In this document: piece by piece, positions 45,988-57,648 of the stretch
Position numbering within the stretch: the stretch's first letter is position 1
How the letters are laid out: every line of letters starts with the position of its first letter
NCBI RefSeq assembly: GCF_902167145.1
Contig: NC_050097.1
Span: 97,432,469-97,496,468, forward strand
Source of the DNA: Zea mays
Taxonomy: Eukaryota > Streptophyta > Magnoliopsida > Poales > Poaceae
Direction: 5' to 3'
DNA length: 64,000 bases
The notes under the pieces: model-generated
What the model was told of the DNA's origin: nothing
What the model saw: only the letters and a program-made list of their open reading frames with translations
The model's database searches: none
Made by a program: the position numbers and the translations under genes

Positions 45988-47233
45988 ATGTGTGACCCTG
46001 CTGCACACACATATGATAATGAAATGGATGACACAGATGCAGAATTGGTGGTTGCTATATATGCTGTAGACGTTTGGGGCAGGACTTTCAGTCAGGTTCC
46101 TAGAAGAACATTGGTTGAAACTGGTATTCAATGGGTGGAGAGAACATTGGAGAATAGTAACGACTGCTTCGATATGTTTCGCATGCGACGAACTGTTTTT
46201 AGACGATTGCATGACACATTGGTGGACAATTATGGTCTGCTTCCAAGTCGGGTGTCAGTACTATGGAAGCACTTGGCATTTTCTTGTGGGCATGTGGGGG
46301 TCCACAGTCATTTAGGCAGATAAGTAATAAGTTTGGTCACTCCTTGGAAACAATTAGTCGCAAGTATAGTGAAGTCCTTGATGCACTGTTTAAGATGTCA
46401 TCTGACATAATTAAGCCCAAAGACCCATATTTCATCGAGATTCATCCTCGTTTGCGAGAGGTGAGATTTTGGCCACACTTCAAGGATTGCATAGGAGCAA
46501 TTGGTGGTAGTCACTTTCCAGCGGCAGTCCCGGCCTCGGAGCAAGCCAAATATATTGGACGGCACGGTTACGCATCGCAGAATGTAATGGCCATTTGTGA
46601 CTTCGATATGAGGTTCACATTTGTTGTCACAGGATGGCCAGGATCCGTACATGACACTAGAGTATTACAAGATACTTTGATAACTTATGCGGACAGGTTC
46701 CCCCAGCCACCAGAAGGTATATAATTATATACCTTGTTTTTATGACATATGCTATTAATTAATGGCTTAAGTATTTAACTTTTGTATTTCATGTTTGTGC
46801 AGGTAAATACTATCTTGTCGATTCAGGTTATCCAAATAGAAAGGGCTACCTTGCACCTTATAAGGGTCAGAAGTACCACATTTCTGAATGGCAAAATGCG
46901 AGGCAACCTATTGGGAGCAAAGAAGTATTCAACTATGCACACTCTTCGCTACGCAATGTTATAGAGCGATCGTTTGGGGTGCTTAAAATGAAGTGGAGAG
47001 TTCTATTAAGTCTCCCTTCTTTTTCGCTTACCAAACAATCCAAGATAATTATGGCTTGTATAACATTGCATAACTTCATTAGAGAGAGTGCTCTACACGA
47101 TAGAGACTTTGATGAACTAGGACCTAATAGCATCAGTCATGATGTACCTTTAGGTGAGAGTAGTAGTAGCACATCTGATGAGTTAAACATGAGTGCTTTT
47201 CGAGATGCAATTGCTAATGCATTAGTGTCGTAG
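45988..47233 (+). pseudogene. Harbinger DDE transposase, frameshifted, first Asp lost
   Basis: ATG at 45988 after catgcag. The first part (to about 46240) reads AELVVAIYAVDVWGRTFSQV and CFDMFRMRRTVFRRLHDTLV. A single-base indel near 46240 moves the frame, which continues MEALGIFLWACGGPQSFRQI. The catalytic core follows, then a GT-AG intron at 46717-46802 (86 bp), then KYYLVDSGYPNRKGYLAPYK to the end at 47233. The second Asp (WPGSVHD, 46653-46655) and Glu (NVIERSFG, 46964-46966) are present. The first Asp of the family motif GAIDG is Gly here (GGT at 46503-46505). Frameshift plus lost catalytic residue make it inactive. Confidence 0.88.
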
Positions 47234-50168
47234 TTAAGTATGTCAATGTAACGAGTTACTTATGATGTAATCAACTCCACTAATTAATGTGTAATGACCT
47301 TTTCTTCGTTATGGGTTTCATTTTATCGTTTGTTCGAACAGAATCTGCAATATGAGAATCTGATTATCCAAACACGTAGATTCTCACGAACAGCTTTTCT
47401 ACACAGCTGGCGAACCAAACACCTAAATTCTAACCACCAGCTTTTCCCAAAAGCCAGCTTTTCCCCACAGCCAGCTTTTCAGATAAGCTGGTCAGAAAAA
47501 AGCCGAACCAAACACACCCTTGGAGCTGCCAACCGATGCGGCCCCAAATCGACGCTCGATCCCACCCCACTCCCTCTCCCCATTGCCCGCGCCCCACCCC
47601 CAGCACCCAGGCGCGAGCTCGGCAGCCCATCGTGCGGCCCCTACACGTAGCAGCCATGGCGCCCGACGCAGCTCGACCATGGCAGCCGACGCGGCCAGCG
47701 CGTTCTCCCCTGCGCGCGTGCCCGCTAGCCAGCGCGGCAGCAAGCCAGCGCGGTAGCCAGCCAGCACGGCTAGCAGCGCCCAAGGCACCCTGCTCCCTCG
47801 CGCGACTAGCGGCTCGCTGCCATGGCGGCCCGCGGCGAGCAGTCAGCCCGACGCCCCGGCGTTCAGGCCCCGCGCGTCCTTGATCCCGTCTCCGGCCTCG
47901 TCCCCGGCACGGCATCGCGGCCCAACCGCCCCTGCTTCCTCCTGCGCGCAGCCATCGCAGCGTGTGCGGCTTGCCCGCAGCTATACGGTCAGCACAGGCA
48001 CGACATGGTCGCGCTGCGCGGTTGGTCTGGCCAGCCCGACCAGACCAGTGCCCCGGTGTGGCCGTGCATGTGTCTCCGGCGCGGCCTCGCATAGGCCCGA
48101 CTCGGCCTTTGCGCGACCCCGGCGTAGCAGCAGCATCGCCGTCCTCGTGCTTCGCCGCGAGCTCGCCTGGCCGTCCGCCATCGTCAAGGGGTGAGCATCG
48201 TCTACGCGTCAGTAACATTGTTTCGCCATGTCTCACGTTTTAATAATTAATTATACTTTTGTTTAACTAACGTTAGTTAACTTGTCCTTTTAACTAAACT
48301 AATTTATGGTAGTTAATTTATGCTCTAATAAATCCATGTCAATATTAGTAACTCAAACGTCTTGCCCAAATGCTCGTTTATAATAAATACGATATTTGTT
48401 AGTGATCTTCAAGTGTCGCGCGCTGTTGTGCGTGTTGTTTCGTGCACGCGCAGCGCGTCGTCAGGGTCCCGACGACATCCGTCTACCCCTAGACGAAGTT
48501 TGTCTACCCGTAGACGACGCCCATCTACCCCCGAACCCGTTTGTCTACCCCGCGTGTCAGTAGTGTTGTTTTGTCGTAAGCATGTTTTAATTAATTAACT
48601 AATTATTTGTTAGTCTGATGGTTATTAAAATGGTATGTTAATTAAAAACTAACCCATAGCTTTAATTTATACTTTTATAAATAAATGTTAGCGTGATTAA
48701 TATCAGCTCAAATGTTTCTGAACTCATACTTGTTTATTATAAACAGGTTATTTGTTAGCGATTATCGCGTGTCGCGTGCGTCGTCACGTTATCCTCGTGT
48801 TGTTCGTACGCGTCGTCACGCATCGTTCGCGCGTGTCACACGTATTGTTCCGCACGTGGTGGCGTGTTGGTTCGCGCGTCGTTCTCGCTGGACGCGCACT
48901 CTATTTCGTGTGTCGTCCGCACGCTATGTCACGCGTGTCCATGCGTCATTCGCACGCTGTCGTGCTGTTGCGCGCGTCGTAAATTTGTCTCGCTTAGACT
49001 CTCTTGTTTTAATTAAATTACTTATTTAACAGACACTTGTTAGTATAGCGGATTAATCGAACTAAATGGTAGATATTATTTATATCTGATAATGTCGAAT
49101 TAAATGTGATAGTTAATATTTGTTTAGCCTAAACCCATTAACTTCTCGACCGTAGCTTCGACTATCGCATTTCTTTTTCCTCGTGTGACTGTCGTAACGC
49201 GCTCTATTTTGTTTTGTATATTTTATTATGTTTTTATTTGAATGGTGTAATGTTCTTATGCATATACATATGTTTGTTTGTTTGTGCCTGTTGGTATTCG
49301 CTGTGTGACGCGAATAGAATGCGATCCGTTCCGAGCTTCGAGGAATCGACGGTCAAGCTTCGGCGACCAAGTGATCCAGTTCTTCGAGTTCCACGAGATT
49401 GAAGACCCTAAGCATCTATTTGGTGAAGGCAAGTGTCCTCTGACCCATTATGTCTCATTTACTTTATAATTAACTGTCTCGCATACTTTGAACAACATAA
49501 GGATTGACTAGCTTTATATTTACCTTGTCCTTGATTACCTTTTGGGTTACTATGGTTAGCTTCATGCTAGCGCTTTACTTTAATCAATGAAGATGATGAG
49601 ATACAATGATGATACTATGGTTTTATTCTAGATATGATGATATACTTGTGGCATTTAAGGGGACTCGAGCTGTTTCTCAATTGCCTCTCTGTAAGGACTG
49701 GTTCGTTGGATGACCGCCCGGGAAAACAGTGCAACCATGAGGGTGGAATGAGATGCCCTTAGCTGAATAATTAGAGGAACTGGGGTGTAGTTCGCTTCGC
49801 CGTCGTGCCGTTAATGGGGCTCGGTGTATGCGGCTCGCTCTGCCAAGGTTGGTTCGCCACTTGGGGAGGAGTGTGGTGCATTTAGGAAACCTAACAGGCG
49901 GTTACAGCCTCAGGGAATCTTTGTAAAGGCTTCGTAGTGAATCACTGGCCATTCACCTTGGGAGTGAATAAGGGTCTTGCAAGCCCGGGCTAGAGAGGGA
50001 ATCATGACTTGTGGGTAAAGTGTGCAACCTCTGCAGAGTGTTATGAAACTGATATATCAGTCGTGTTCGCGGTTATGAGCGGCCAAGGGAGCTCCATTGA
50101 TTAGAGACACATTGAATCAAGGCTACTTTGTTTACAGATGATGATGAGGATAATGCTGGTTTTGATTA

Positions 50169-53100
50169 TGTCACACCCGGTTTTAAGGGACAAAGCCGGG
50201 TGCATCTCATACATGCGCCAAGAAGACAACATATATAATAACAGAATATATAGAGATAAATGTCATAAAACATCAGAGTATTTATTACATAGCGGAAGAC
50301 TTAATACAAAATAAACGATAAATATAAAACGAACTAAGGATCGTCGGTGCCAATGTCAACTGAGAAACGCCACCTAGATCAGATCAAACTCCTCGCCCTG
50401 TGGCTCCTCCTGAACCACCTGTTCTTCTCCTGTGGGGGGGGGGGGGGTGTGAGACAGCAAGATTGAGCTCACATACGTTCATCGCTCAACAAGTTGTGGG
50501 GAATAATGTGGCATGAACTCACCAAAGGTGGGAGTTCATGAAGTGTAAGGCTGATCAATGAAATAGAGGCTGAAGCTGAGCATTGCTTTTATAAGTTGGT
50601 CAAAATTTTATTAGCAGTTACTAAGTGTAAGTAAGTACCAAACCATAGTAATAATAAGTAAAAGTAATAATAAAATAATCCCAAATGCAATGAAATGACA
50701 GATTAAGTTTAAGTTCCATAAATTAATCATGTGAGTGTCTGAGCCGCTCATGACCGTGAGCACGGCTAGTATACCAATTTTACACTCTGCAGAGGTTGCG
50801 CATCTTTACCCACAAGTCGTGTTACCCATTTGCCACAGAGTTGATCAGACTCCATACACCTCTACCGAGGAAGCGAGGCAGGGTACCACTACGAGGCCTT
50901 TACAAAGTTCCACTAGCTTCAGACTACCCGCTACAGTTTATAGGAAGCTCCAGTGCAGGGTTCTTGCCTGACCGCCATCGCAGCAAATCAACCCAAGGAC
51001 CTCCCTACACTGACCACTCCCCTACTGCCCTTGCCCCTTTCGGGTAAGGTAGCCCTCCACTAGCTTTCCTAGTTAATCAGCCAAGGGCGCCCATTAAACC
51101 CTTGTGGTAGCACTGTTTTCCCGGGTGGTTCTCCATGTTCCCATTAACATAATGATCTTATCATGAACATAAAATAATGAACAGATAATAGAAAGTGTAA
51201 TCATGAGTCATAAATATCTTTATACCCAAATCCACATAAAGCAATAGCATGTACTACCCAAAAATTTAGTAGTAAAACCAGTGGTGAAACAAGGTATGAA
51301 GATAGTCAAATCTAGGGTAACCTATTGGGTCCCAGCAAAATTAACCTATGCAGATCATTATGATTAATAAGAACATGAATGGGTAAAAGGAGTGATCAAG
51401 GGCACAACTTGCCTTCAACGAGCTCCTGCTCAGCTACTTCTACTTGTTGAACCTCAGATTCCACAGTGGCTTGCTCGTCTACTCACATCAACACAATACA
51501 TACATAGTATAGCAAAAATTAACATTACATCAAACATGTAAATAAAATATACAGTAAAAATCTAGACATTAAAATGGAATCATAGGAACTGGAATCATTG
51601 AATTTGGAGTTATATATTTTAAGTTATGAATTTCCAAAGATTTTATGCATTTAATATAGGGTTAAGTGAGAAATAAATTTTAATGTGAATTTCATGTGAA
51701 AACAGTGGTACTATTTGATAAAGAATAATATTACAAAGTTATAGGAACTGGAATGATTAAATTTGGAGTTCATATGCATTTTCTACAATTTAAACAAGTT
51801 CTAACATTTATTTATGCACTAAAAATTGATTTCTGATATTAATTTCTGATTTTCAATGCTCTCTGGATTGGGCCTCAAATTCCAGAAAGCGCAGGGGTGT
51901 TGGCGCAAAAGATCCTAAGACACAGACTAGCCAGGGAAGGACTGCGGGTTGTTTTCTGTTTTTCCGAGGGCTCTTTAGAAAAATGACCATCGCGTAGGGG
52001 TATCGGCCACCATGATCCGTTTGATTAGAAGCGAACGGTCCAGATTTGCTCTGTTATTAATTGAACCGATACACAACCCAGACCACTGGATCTGGACCTT
52101 ACGGCCCATAATCGCCCTAAGCATCCGCCGTTCGATCCACACGAACGACCCAGATCTAACCAACGAATCGGTACGCCTAGATTCACTCACAACCGTGGAT
52201 AAGCCAATCAACGGCGCACGATGTTTACTCCCCTAGATCTAATCCCAAGCGCTCCTTTCCCATCCAACGGCCATCAGCCCCCCCTTCTTCACCACCACAC
52301 CAGCCATGGCGGTGAAAACGCCACCACGGCGGCGCTCCCGCCGGCGAGGGCGCACCAGGCGCAACGGTGTGCCAGTTTCAAATCGGAGGAAGGCTACATG
52401 AAGCGGACATGATGGTGAAGAGTTTGGCGGCGCTATTACCTCGTGGTATGCAGCAGGATGCCCTAGCCACGCCATGGGGCGGATCCGCGGTGGCGTAGAC
52501 GCGACGACGAGAAATTAGTGGGGCACTGGTGGTTTTCTTCGCCAATGGAGGCCCCTGCTAGCTTCGGTAGACGCTCAGAAACCCACCGGTGCAACACTAC
52601 GGCCCCGAACTCGCCGCGGCGTGGACCAATTTGGCGGCGGCGGCAGAACAAAGTCCCACAACAGCGCACGGTTGAGTGGTTAGGGACGACGGACGCGGGT
52701 ATGGGGTGCAAGACGTGGCTTGATCTAGCTCGAGGATTAGCGGATGAGGAGGGGAAGTCCACAGGTCGTCCGAGTTTTATCCCCAGCTTTCGGGCGCTCG
52801 GACCCGGTCTTCACGCGTGGAGGTTGAACAGAGCGCCCGCGAGAGGAGGGAGACTATCCTGACCGGTGGGGACCACACGACAGAAGAGAGAAAATGCCCC
52901 GCCCAACGCCAGAGTGGCTGACTGATGGGCCCCGGTTGACAGTCGGTCCCGCAGGTGGGCGCTGCTGGCTTAGGCGGGCCGCGGAGCCAAGGGGGAAGAG
53001 AAGGGAAGTGGGCCGCCGGTGGGGACAATTCGCCCAAGTACTGTTTTTCTATTTTCCATCTCCTTTTCTTTTATTTGCCTTTCTTTTCCTTTTAGATTCT

Positions 53101-53516
53101 AAATTTTGAATTCAACTTTGTGATGAATTTGTCGTCAGTTTTAAATGTGCCATTAAAGTACTGACTTTGAAGATACATCTTTATATATGTTTTATGTAAA
53201 TTTTATACTCTTTCTCTTTCTTTTCCATTTCTTTTCTTTCCTTCTCTATTTCAAGCCAAATTGCTATTTGGGTTTCAATCCACATCTCAAATTAATATAA
53301 TATTTTTATTCATCTTACTATTTTATTAAATGCACAAGCAATTGAACTCCAACATGATGCACCATTCTTTTATTTAGTATATTTATTGGTAGCCAAGGTT
53401 AATCCCATGATTTGAATTATGCAAAAATGAGATTAACAACACAAGTGGTCAAATGGACCCTTTTATATTTCTCATTTCCTGTACATTCTATTACTCTTCA
53501 CTATTTGGGTATTACA
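50169..53516 (-). repeat. Complete 3' LTR of element C
   Basis: 3348 bp, minus strand start TGTAATACCC at 53516 and end CGGGTGTGACA at 50169. It gives the reference length for the A/C family. It includes a run of 14 G at 50434-50447. Frames around 52220-53037 are open in several phases with GC-rich composition and no protein features. Confidence 0.88.
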
Positions 53517-56340
53517 AATCCTACCCCCCTTAAAAATAATCTCGTCCTCGAGATTTAGGAAGGACTAGGGAAAAGATGGGGAAAGTCTATGCGAAGCTCT
53601 TCTTCTCTCTCCCAAGTAGCTTCATCTTCTCCGTGGTGACTCCATTGTACCTTGCACATCTTAATCACCTTATTTCTTGTAACTCGAGTCAAAGTGTCTA
53701 AAATCTTGATGGGATACTCAGCATAAGTCAAATCACCCTGAAAACTGAGCTCTTCCATTGGTAACTGTTTCGCAAGGACACGGATACACTTCTTAAGTTG
53801 AGACACATGGAATATATTTTGCACATCAGATAGATTATCAGGTAGCTCGAGTTGATAGACCATCTCCCCAACTTGCCTAAAAACTCAGAATGGTCCAATA
53901 TAGCGAGGGGACAACTTGCCCTTAACTTTAAATCTCCTCATTCCACGAAGTGGCGATACCTTGAGGTACACTTGATCACCTTGCTCAAATTCTAGTGGTC
54001 TTCTTCTATTATCTGCGTAGCTCTTTTGCCTGGTTTGAGCTACCCTCAAATTCTCTCGAATTATACAAACTTGTTCTTCTGCCTCTTGAATAAGTTCAGG
54101 TCCAAAGAATTGTCTTTCTCCAGTTTGATCCCAGTACAGTGGAGTCCTGCATTTTCTACCATACAGAGCTTCAAATGGTGACATCTTCAAACTGGCCTGA
54201 TAGCTATTATTATAAGAAAACTCAGCATAGGGTAAGCTCTTCTCCCAACTGCCACCATGCTTAAGGGCACAAGCTCTTAACATATCTTCTAGCACTTGAT
54301 TAGTCCTCTCGGTCTGCCCATCAGTCTGTGGATGGTAAGCCGAACTAAAATTCAATCTCGTATCCAAGGACTCGTGTAACTTCTTCCAATACCGAGAGGT
54401 AAACTGTGATCCCCGGTCTGACACAATCTTCTTTGGCACACCATGCAGGCATACAATCCATGCCATGTACAACTCTACCAACTTGGCTCCTGAATACGTG
54501 GTCTTCACTGGAATAAAGTGGGCTACCTTAGTTAGCCTGTCCACAATCACCCATATAGAATCATATCCAGCAGACGTGCGGGGCAATCCAACAATGAAGT
54601 CCATGTCAATCTCTTCCCATTTCCACTCAGGTATCTTCAGTGGGTGCAGTAGTCTGGCTGGCCTCTGGTGTTCAGCCTTAACTCTTTGGCATACATCACA
54701 CATAGCCACATGTGCAGCCACATCTCTCTTCAATCCATACCACCAGTACTTTTGCTTCAAATCTTGATACATCTTAGTGCTTCCAGGGTGGATGGAGTAA
54801 TCAGAATCATGAGCTTCTTTCAATATAGTCTCACGAAGGCTATCAATCTCTGGAACACATATCCGATCTTTGAACCATATAGTACCTTGCTCATCCTCCG
54901 TGAATTCCGGAACTCGACCTTCCGTAATCAGATCCTTAATCTCTTGAATCTTAGCATCACCAACCTGACCTTTACGAATCTCTTGCTCCAAGGTAGGTTC
55001 CAACTCAATGGTAACTCCTTCAGTGTGAGTAACAATTCCCAAATTGAGTCTCTCAAAGTCTTTTGCTAATTCATCGGGTAGTTGGACGACGAAAGCGGAG
55101 TGAACATGCTCCTCCCGACTCAAGGCATCCGCAACCAAATTTGCCTTGCCCGGGTGATAGTGAATCTCCAAATCATAATCCTTAATGAGCTCCAACCAAC
55201 GGTGTTGCGTAAGGTTGAGATCCTTCTGAGTGAATATATACTTCAAACTCTTATGATCCGTGTATACTTAGCACTTAGTTCCCATAATGTAGTGTCTCCA
55301 AATCTTAAGTGCATGCACAACTGCTGCCAGCTCCAAGTCATGAGTGGGGTAGTTCAATTCATGTTTCCGCAACTGACGAGACGCATAGGCGATCACATGT
55401 CCTTCTTGCATGAGCACACATCCTAATCCTTGGCCACATGCATCACAATAAATATCAAATCGCTTCTGTAGATCTGGCATAATCAACACTGGTGGTGACA
55501 TCAATCTCTTCTTTAATTGATCAAAGCTAACTTGACACTTCTCGTCCCACTTAAACTCTCTTCCCTTCTCTAGAAGTGAGGTCATAGGCTTAGCAATCTT
55601 AGAAAATCCTTCAATAAATCTCCGATAATATCCTGCAACTCCCAAGAAACTCCAAATCTCTGGGACTATAGTGGGTATGCTCCACGCCACTATCGCCTTG
55701 ACTTTAGCAGGATCCACTGCTATTCCGCCAAATGACATAACAGTGAACTCATATAATCCATATCGGGTTGAGACAGTTGTCTTGGGAACATCCGATGGTC
55801 TAATCTTCATTGATGGTATCCCGATCTGAGGTCAATCTTAGGGAACACCCTGGCACCTCTCATCTGATCAAATAAATCCTCAATGCGGGGTAACGGATAC
55901 TTGTTCTTCATAGTGACACCATTAAGGGACCTTTAATCCACGCACAACCCTTGCAATCCATCTTTCTTCTGTACAAACAAAACCAGTGCTCTCCAAGGTG
56001 AAGACTCGGACGAATGTACCCAGCCTCTTGTAATTCAGATAACTGCTTCTTCAGTTCCTTTAACTCTTCTACGGACATCCTACATGGCCATTTAGAAATA
56101 GGAGCAGTTCCAGGTAAGAGATCTATGACAAACTCAACTTCCGTATCTGGTGGCTTCCTTGGTAACTCTTCTGGAAAGACAACCGACAAATCTCTAACCG
56201 CACGAATGTAGCCACTAACAAACTTCTCATCTACTAAGAATGTCGCTAGTCTGGTGGCGGGTAGTTACTGCAATTCCAACTTCAAATCTTTCTCCTTTGG
56301 AACTGGTGAGTTCTATGGTTCCTTTAGCACAGTGTATAAA
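53517..56340 (-). pseudogene. pol: Decayed pol of element C (RT deletion, integrase, chromodomain)
   Basis: From right to left on the minus strand: end of protease and RT start (56340-55850, [20 protein letters not shown], frameshifted); RT with a deletion joining FTVMSFG directly to GIAVDPAKV (near 55738), which removes the catalytic FIDD block; RNase H (55500-55260); and a long clean frame at 55246-53885 with RNase H end, integrase zinc finger ([14 protein letters not shown]), core ([50 protein letters not shown]) and GPY-type tail. One TGA near 53883 separates the chromodomain-like end (53863-53555, MCKVQWSHHGEDEATWEREE). RT is inactive, but integrase residues look intact. Confidence 0.88.
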
Positions 56341-56877
56341 CTGTCTTTGCCTTTCTTAACCATGACATACCAAGGATCAAGTCTATAGTGCTCTCTTCTA
56401 ACACTATAGGGGTCGCCCATCTGGGTTAGAAATACAGGGTGAGAAAGAAAGGATTGTAGACAAGGCAGGTGATTACGAATTATGTTACTTTGGGGGATTC
56501 ATGAGCTAAGTGTGTTGCCTACTAAAGCTAATTCATTACCTTATGGTGGTACATGCTAAGATGCCCAACTATAATGTTTCAATCAGTCAAAGAAGCAAAT
56601 CAGACATTTTTCATCAGAACAATCAAACAACATTTTTTTAAATATAGAAAATAGTTTTGATTTTGTCTTAGGTTCCCTAACTCTTAAGAATGTCATAGGG
56701 GTAGGGATTCCAAGGTGTGAAATCCATCTTGTCTTAGAGTAGAAAAGGTAAGAATGATCAGAGTAGAACAGTAGAAGGTGAGACAGGATCAAGATAAGTA
56801 TAGAGAGAATCAGAGTAAGATAAGTAGGTAAGGGTTTTGTCCATTTCTATCTAGGTTTTGTCCTACAGTCAACATTT
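56341..56877 (-). other. Leader of element C
   Basis: Non-coding. It closely matches 37354-37873 of element A, including the tctaacactatagggg block and the join to the protease end. I see no gene in it. Confidence 0.75.
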
Positions 56878-56889
56878 CCTCTGATACCA
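56878..56889 (-). promoter_or_regulatory. Primer-binding site of element C
   Basis: The minus strand reads TGGTATCAGAGG next to the LTR end, as in elements A and G. Confidence 0.8.
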
Positions 56890-56893
56890 CTTC

Positions 56894-57467
56894 TGTCACA
56901 CCCGGTTTTAAGGGACAAAGCCGGGTGCATCTCATACATGCGCCAAGAAGACAACATATATAATAACAGAATGTATAGAGATAAATGTCATAAAACATCA
57001 GAGTATTTATTACATAGCGGAAGACTTAATACAAAATAAACGATAAATATAAAACGAACTAAGGATCGTCGGCGCCAATGTCAACTGAGAAACGCCACCT
57101 AGATCAGATCAAACTCCTCGCCCTGTGGCTCCTCCTGAACCACCTGTTCTTCTCCTGTGGGGGTTGGGTGTGAGACAGCAAGAGTGAGCTCACATACGTT
57201 CATCGCTCAACAAGTTGTGGGGAATAATGTGGCATGAACTCACCAAAGGTGGGAGTTCATGAAGTGTAAGGCTGATCAATGAAATAGAGGCTGAAGCTGA
57301 GCATTGCTTTTATAAGTTGGTCAAAATTTTATTAGCAGTTACTAAGTGTAAGTAAGTACCAAACCATAGTAATAATAAGTAAAAGTAATAATAAAATAAT
57401 CCCAAATGCAATGAAATGACAGATTAAGTTTAAGTTCCATAAATTAATCATGTGAGTGTCCGAGCCA
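56894..57467 (-). repeat. Truncated 5' LTR of element C
   Basis: The last 574 bp of the LTR (U5 side), nearly identical to 50169-50746. It breaks at ccact/tcgtgaag, where antisense integrase of element I begins. Confidence 0.88.
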
Positions 57468-57648
57468 CTTCGTGAAGTATTCAACGGTGACGAAGGTGAA
57501 CTTGAGGTTCCCTTGAGCCGTAGGTAGTGGCCCAACAATATCCAGCCCCCAGCGTTGGACTAGCCATGTGTGGGCAATCAGCTTGGTGAACTGCGAAGGG
57601 TTGCCCGAGCAGGGAGCCGCAAATTCCGTTGTGGACTTCGCGTAGGAT
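57468..57648 (-). pseudogene. Integrase N-terminal fragment of element I
   Basis: Minus-strand codons in mixed frames resemble HNGICG..., then GPLPTAQGNLKFTFVTVEYF, the zinc-site to first-Asp part of a Tat integrase. The piece between them is frameshifted. It ends at the junction with LTR C. Confidence 0.65.

Larger units (their letters stand above)
42841..47519 (+). mobile_element. PIF/Harbinger DNA transposon
   Basis: 4679 bp. Left end GCCCCTGTTTGGTTC and right end, read inward, GGGTGTGTTTGGTTC. Flanking trinucleotides are ctg and ttg, a possible 3 bp duplication with one change. Genes in order on the plus strand are an unknown 126-codon ORF, a Myb/SANT-type ORF1 and a DDE transposase. Each start codon directly follows an AG that looks like a splice acceptor. 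ORF1 has an internal stop; the transposase has a frameshift and has lost its first catalytic Asp. The interior also includes a GC-rich leader (42841-43560) and a tandem repeat (43655-43916). Confidence 0.85.
42171..50168 (+). repeat. LTR F (Tekay-like), interrupted by Harbinger and cut by C
   Basis: It opens TGTAACGCCCTGAATTTGG, like LTR E, but soon diverges (for example, tataaaatttc at 42192). LTR sequence is 42171-42840 and 47520-50168, at least 3.3 kb. Element C interrupts it at 50169, and its other end is not visible. It contains CG-rich irregular arrays at 48400-48560 and 48770-48990 and a block near 49620-50150 of the kind seen in long Tekay LTRs. No gene is supported; the long GC frames at 47492-48243 overlap in several frames on both strands. 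Confidence 0.7.
50169..57467 (-). mobile_element. Tekay-like element C (A family), gag-less, 5' LTR truncated
   Basis: Minus orientation: 3' LTR 50169-53516, internal region 53517-56893, and the last 574 bp of the 5' LTR at 56894-57467. PBS at 56878-56889. It is inserted in LTR F (five bases before it: gatta). Like element A, it goes from leader directly to the end of protease without gag. RT carries a further internal deletion. The 5' LTR breaks at 57467 against integrase sequence of element I, so the other target duplication is lost. Confidence 0.88.

Noticed and set aside
47430..48243. 268-codon minus-strand frame and its neighbours
   Set aside because: It lies in LTR F, the other frames are open too, and the product is Ala/Arg/Gly-rich without any domain.
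52221..53037. Open frames in the C LTR
   Set aside because: Not shared as a frame with the homologous LTR of A, and the region is a non-coding LTR.
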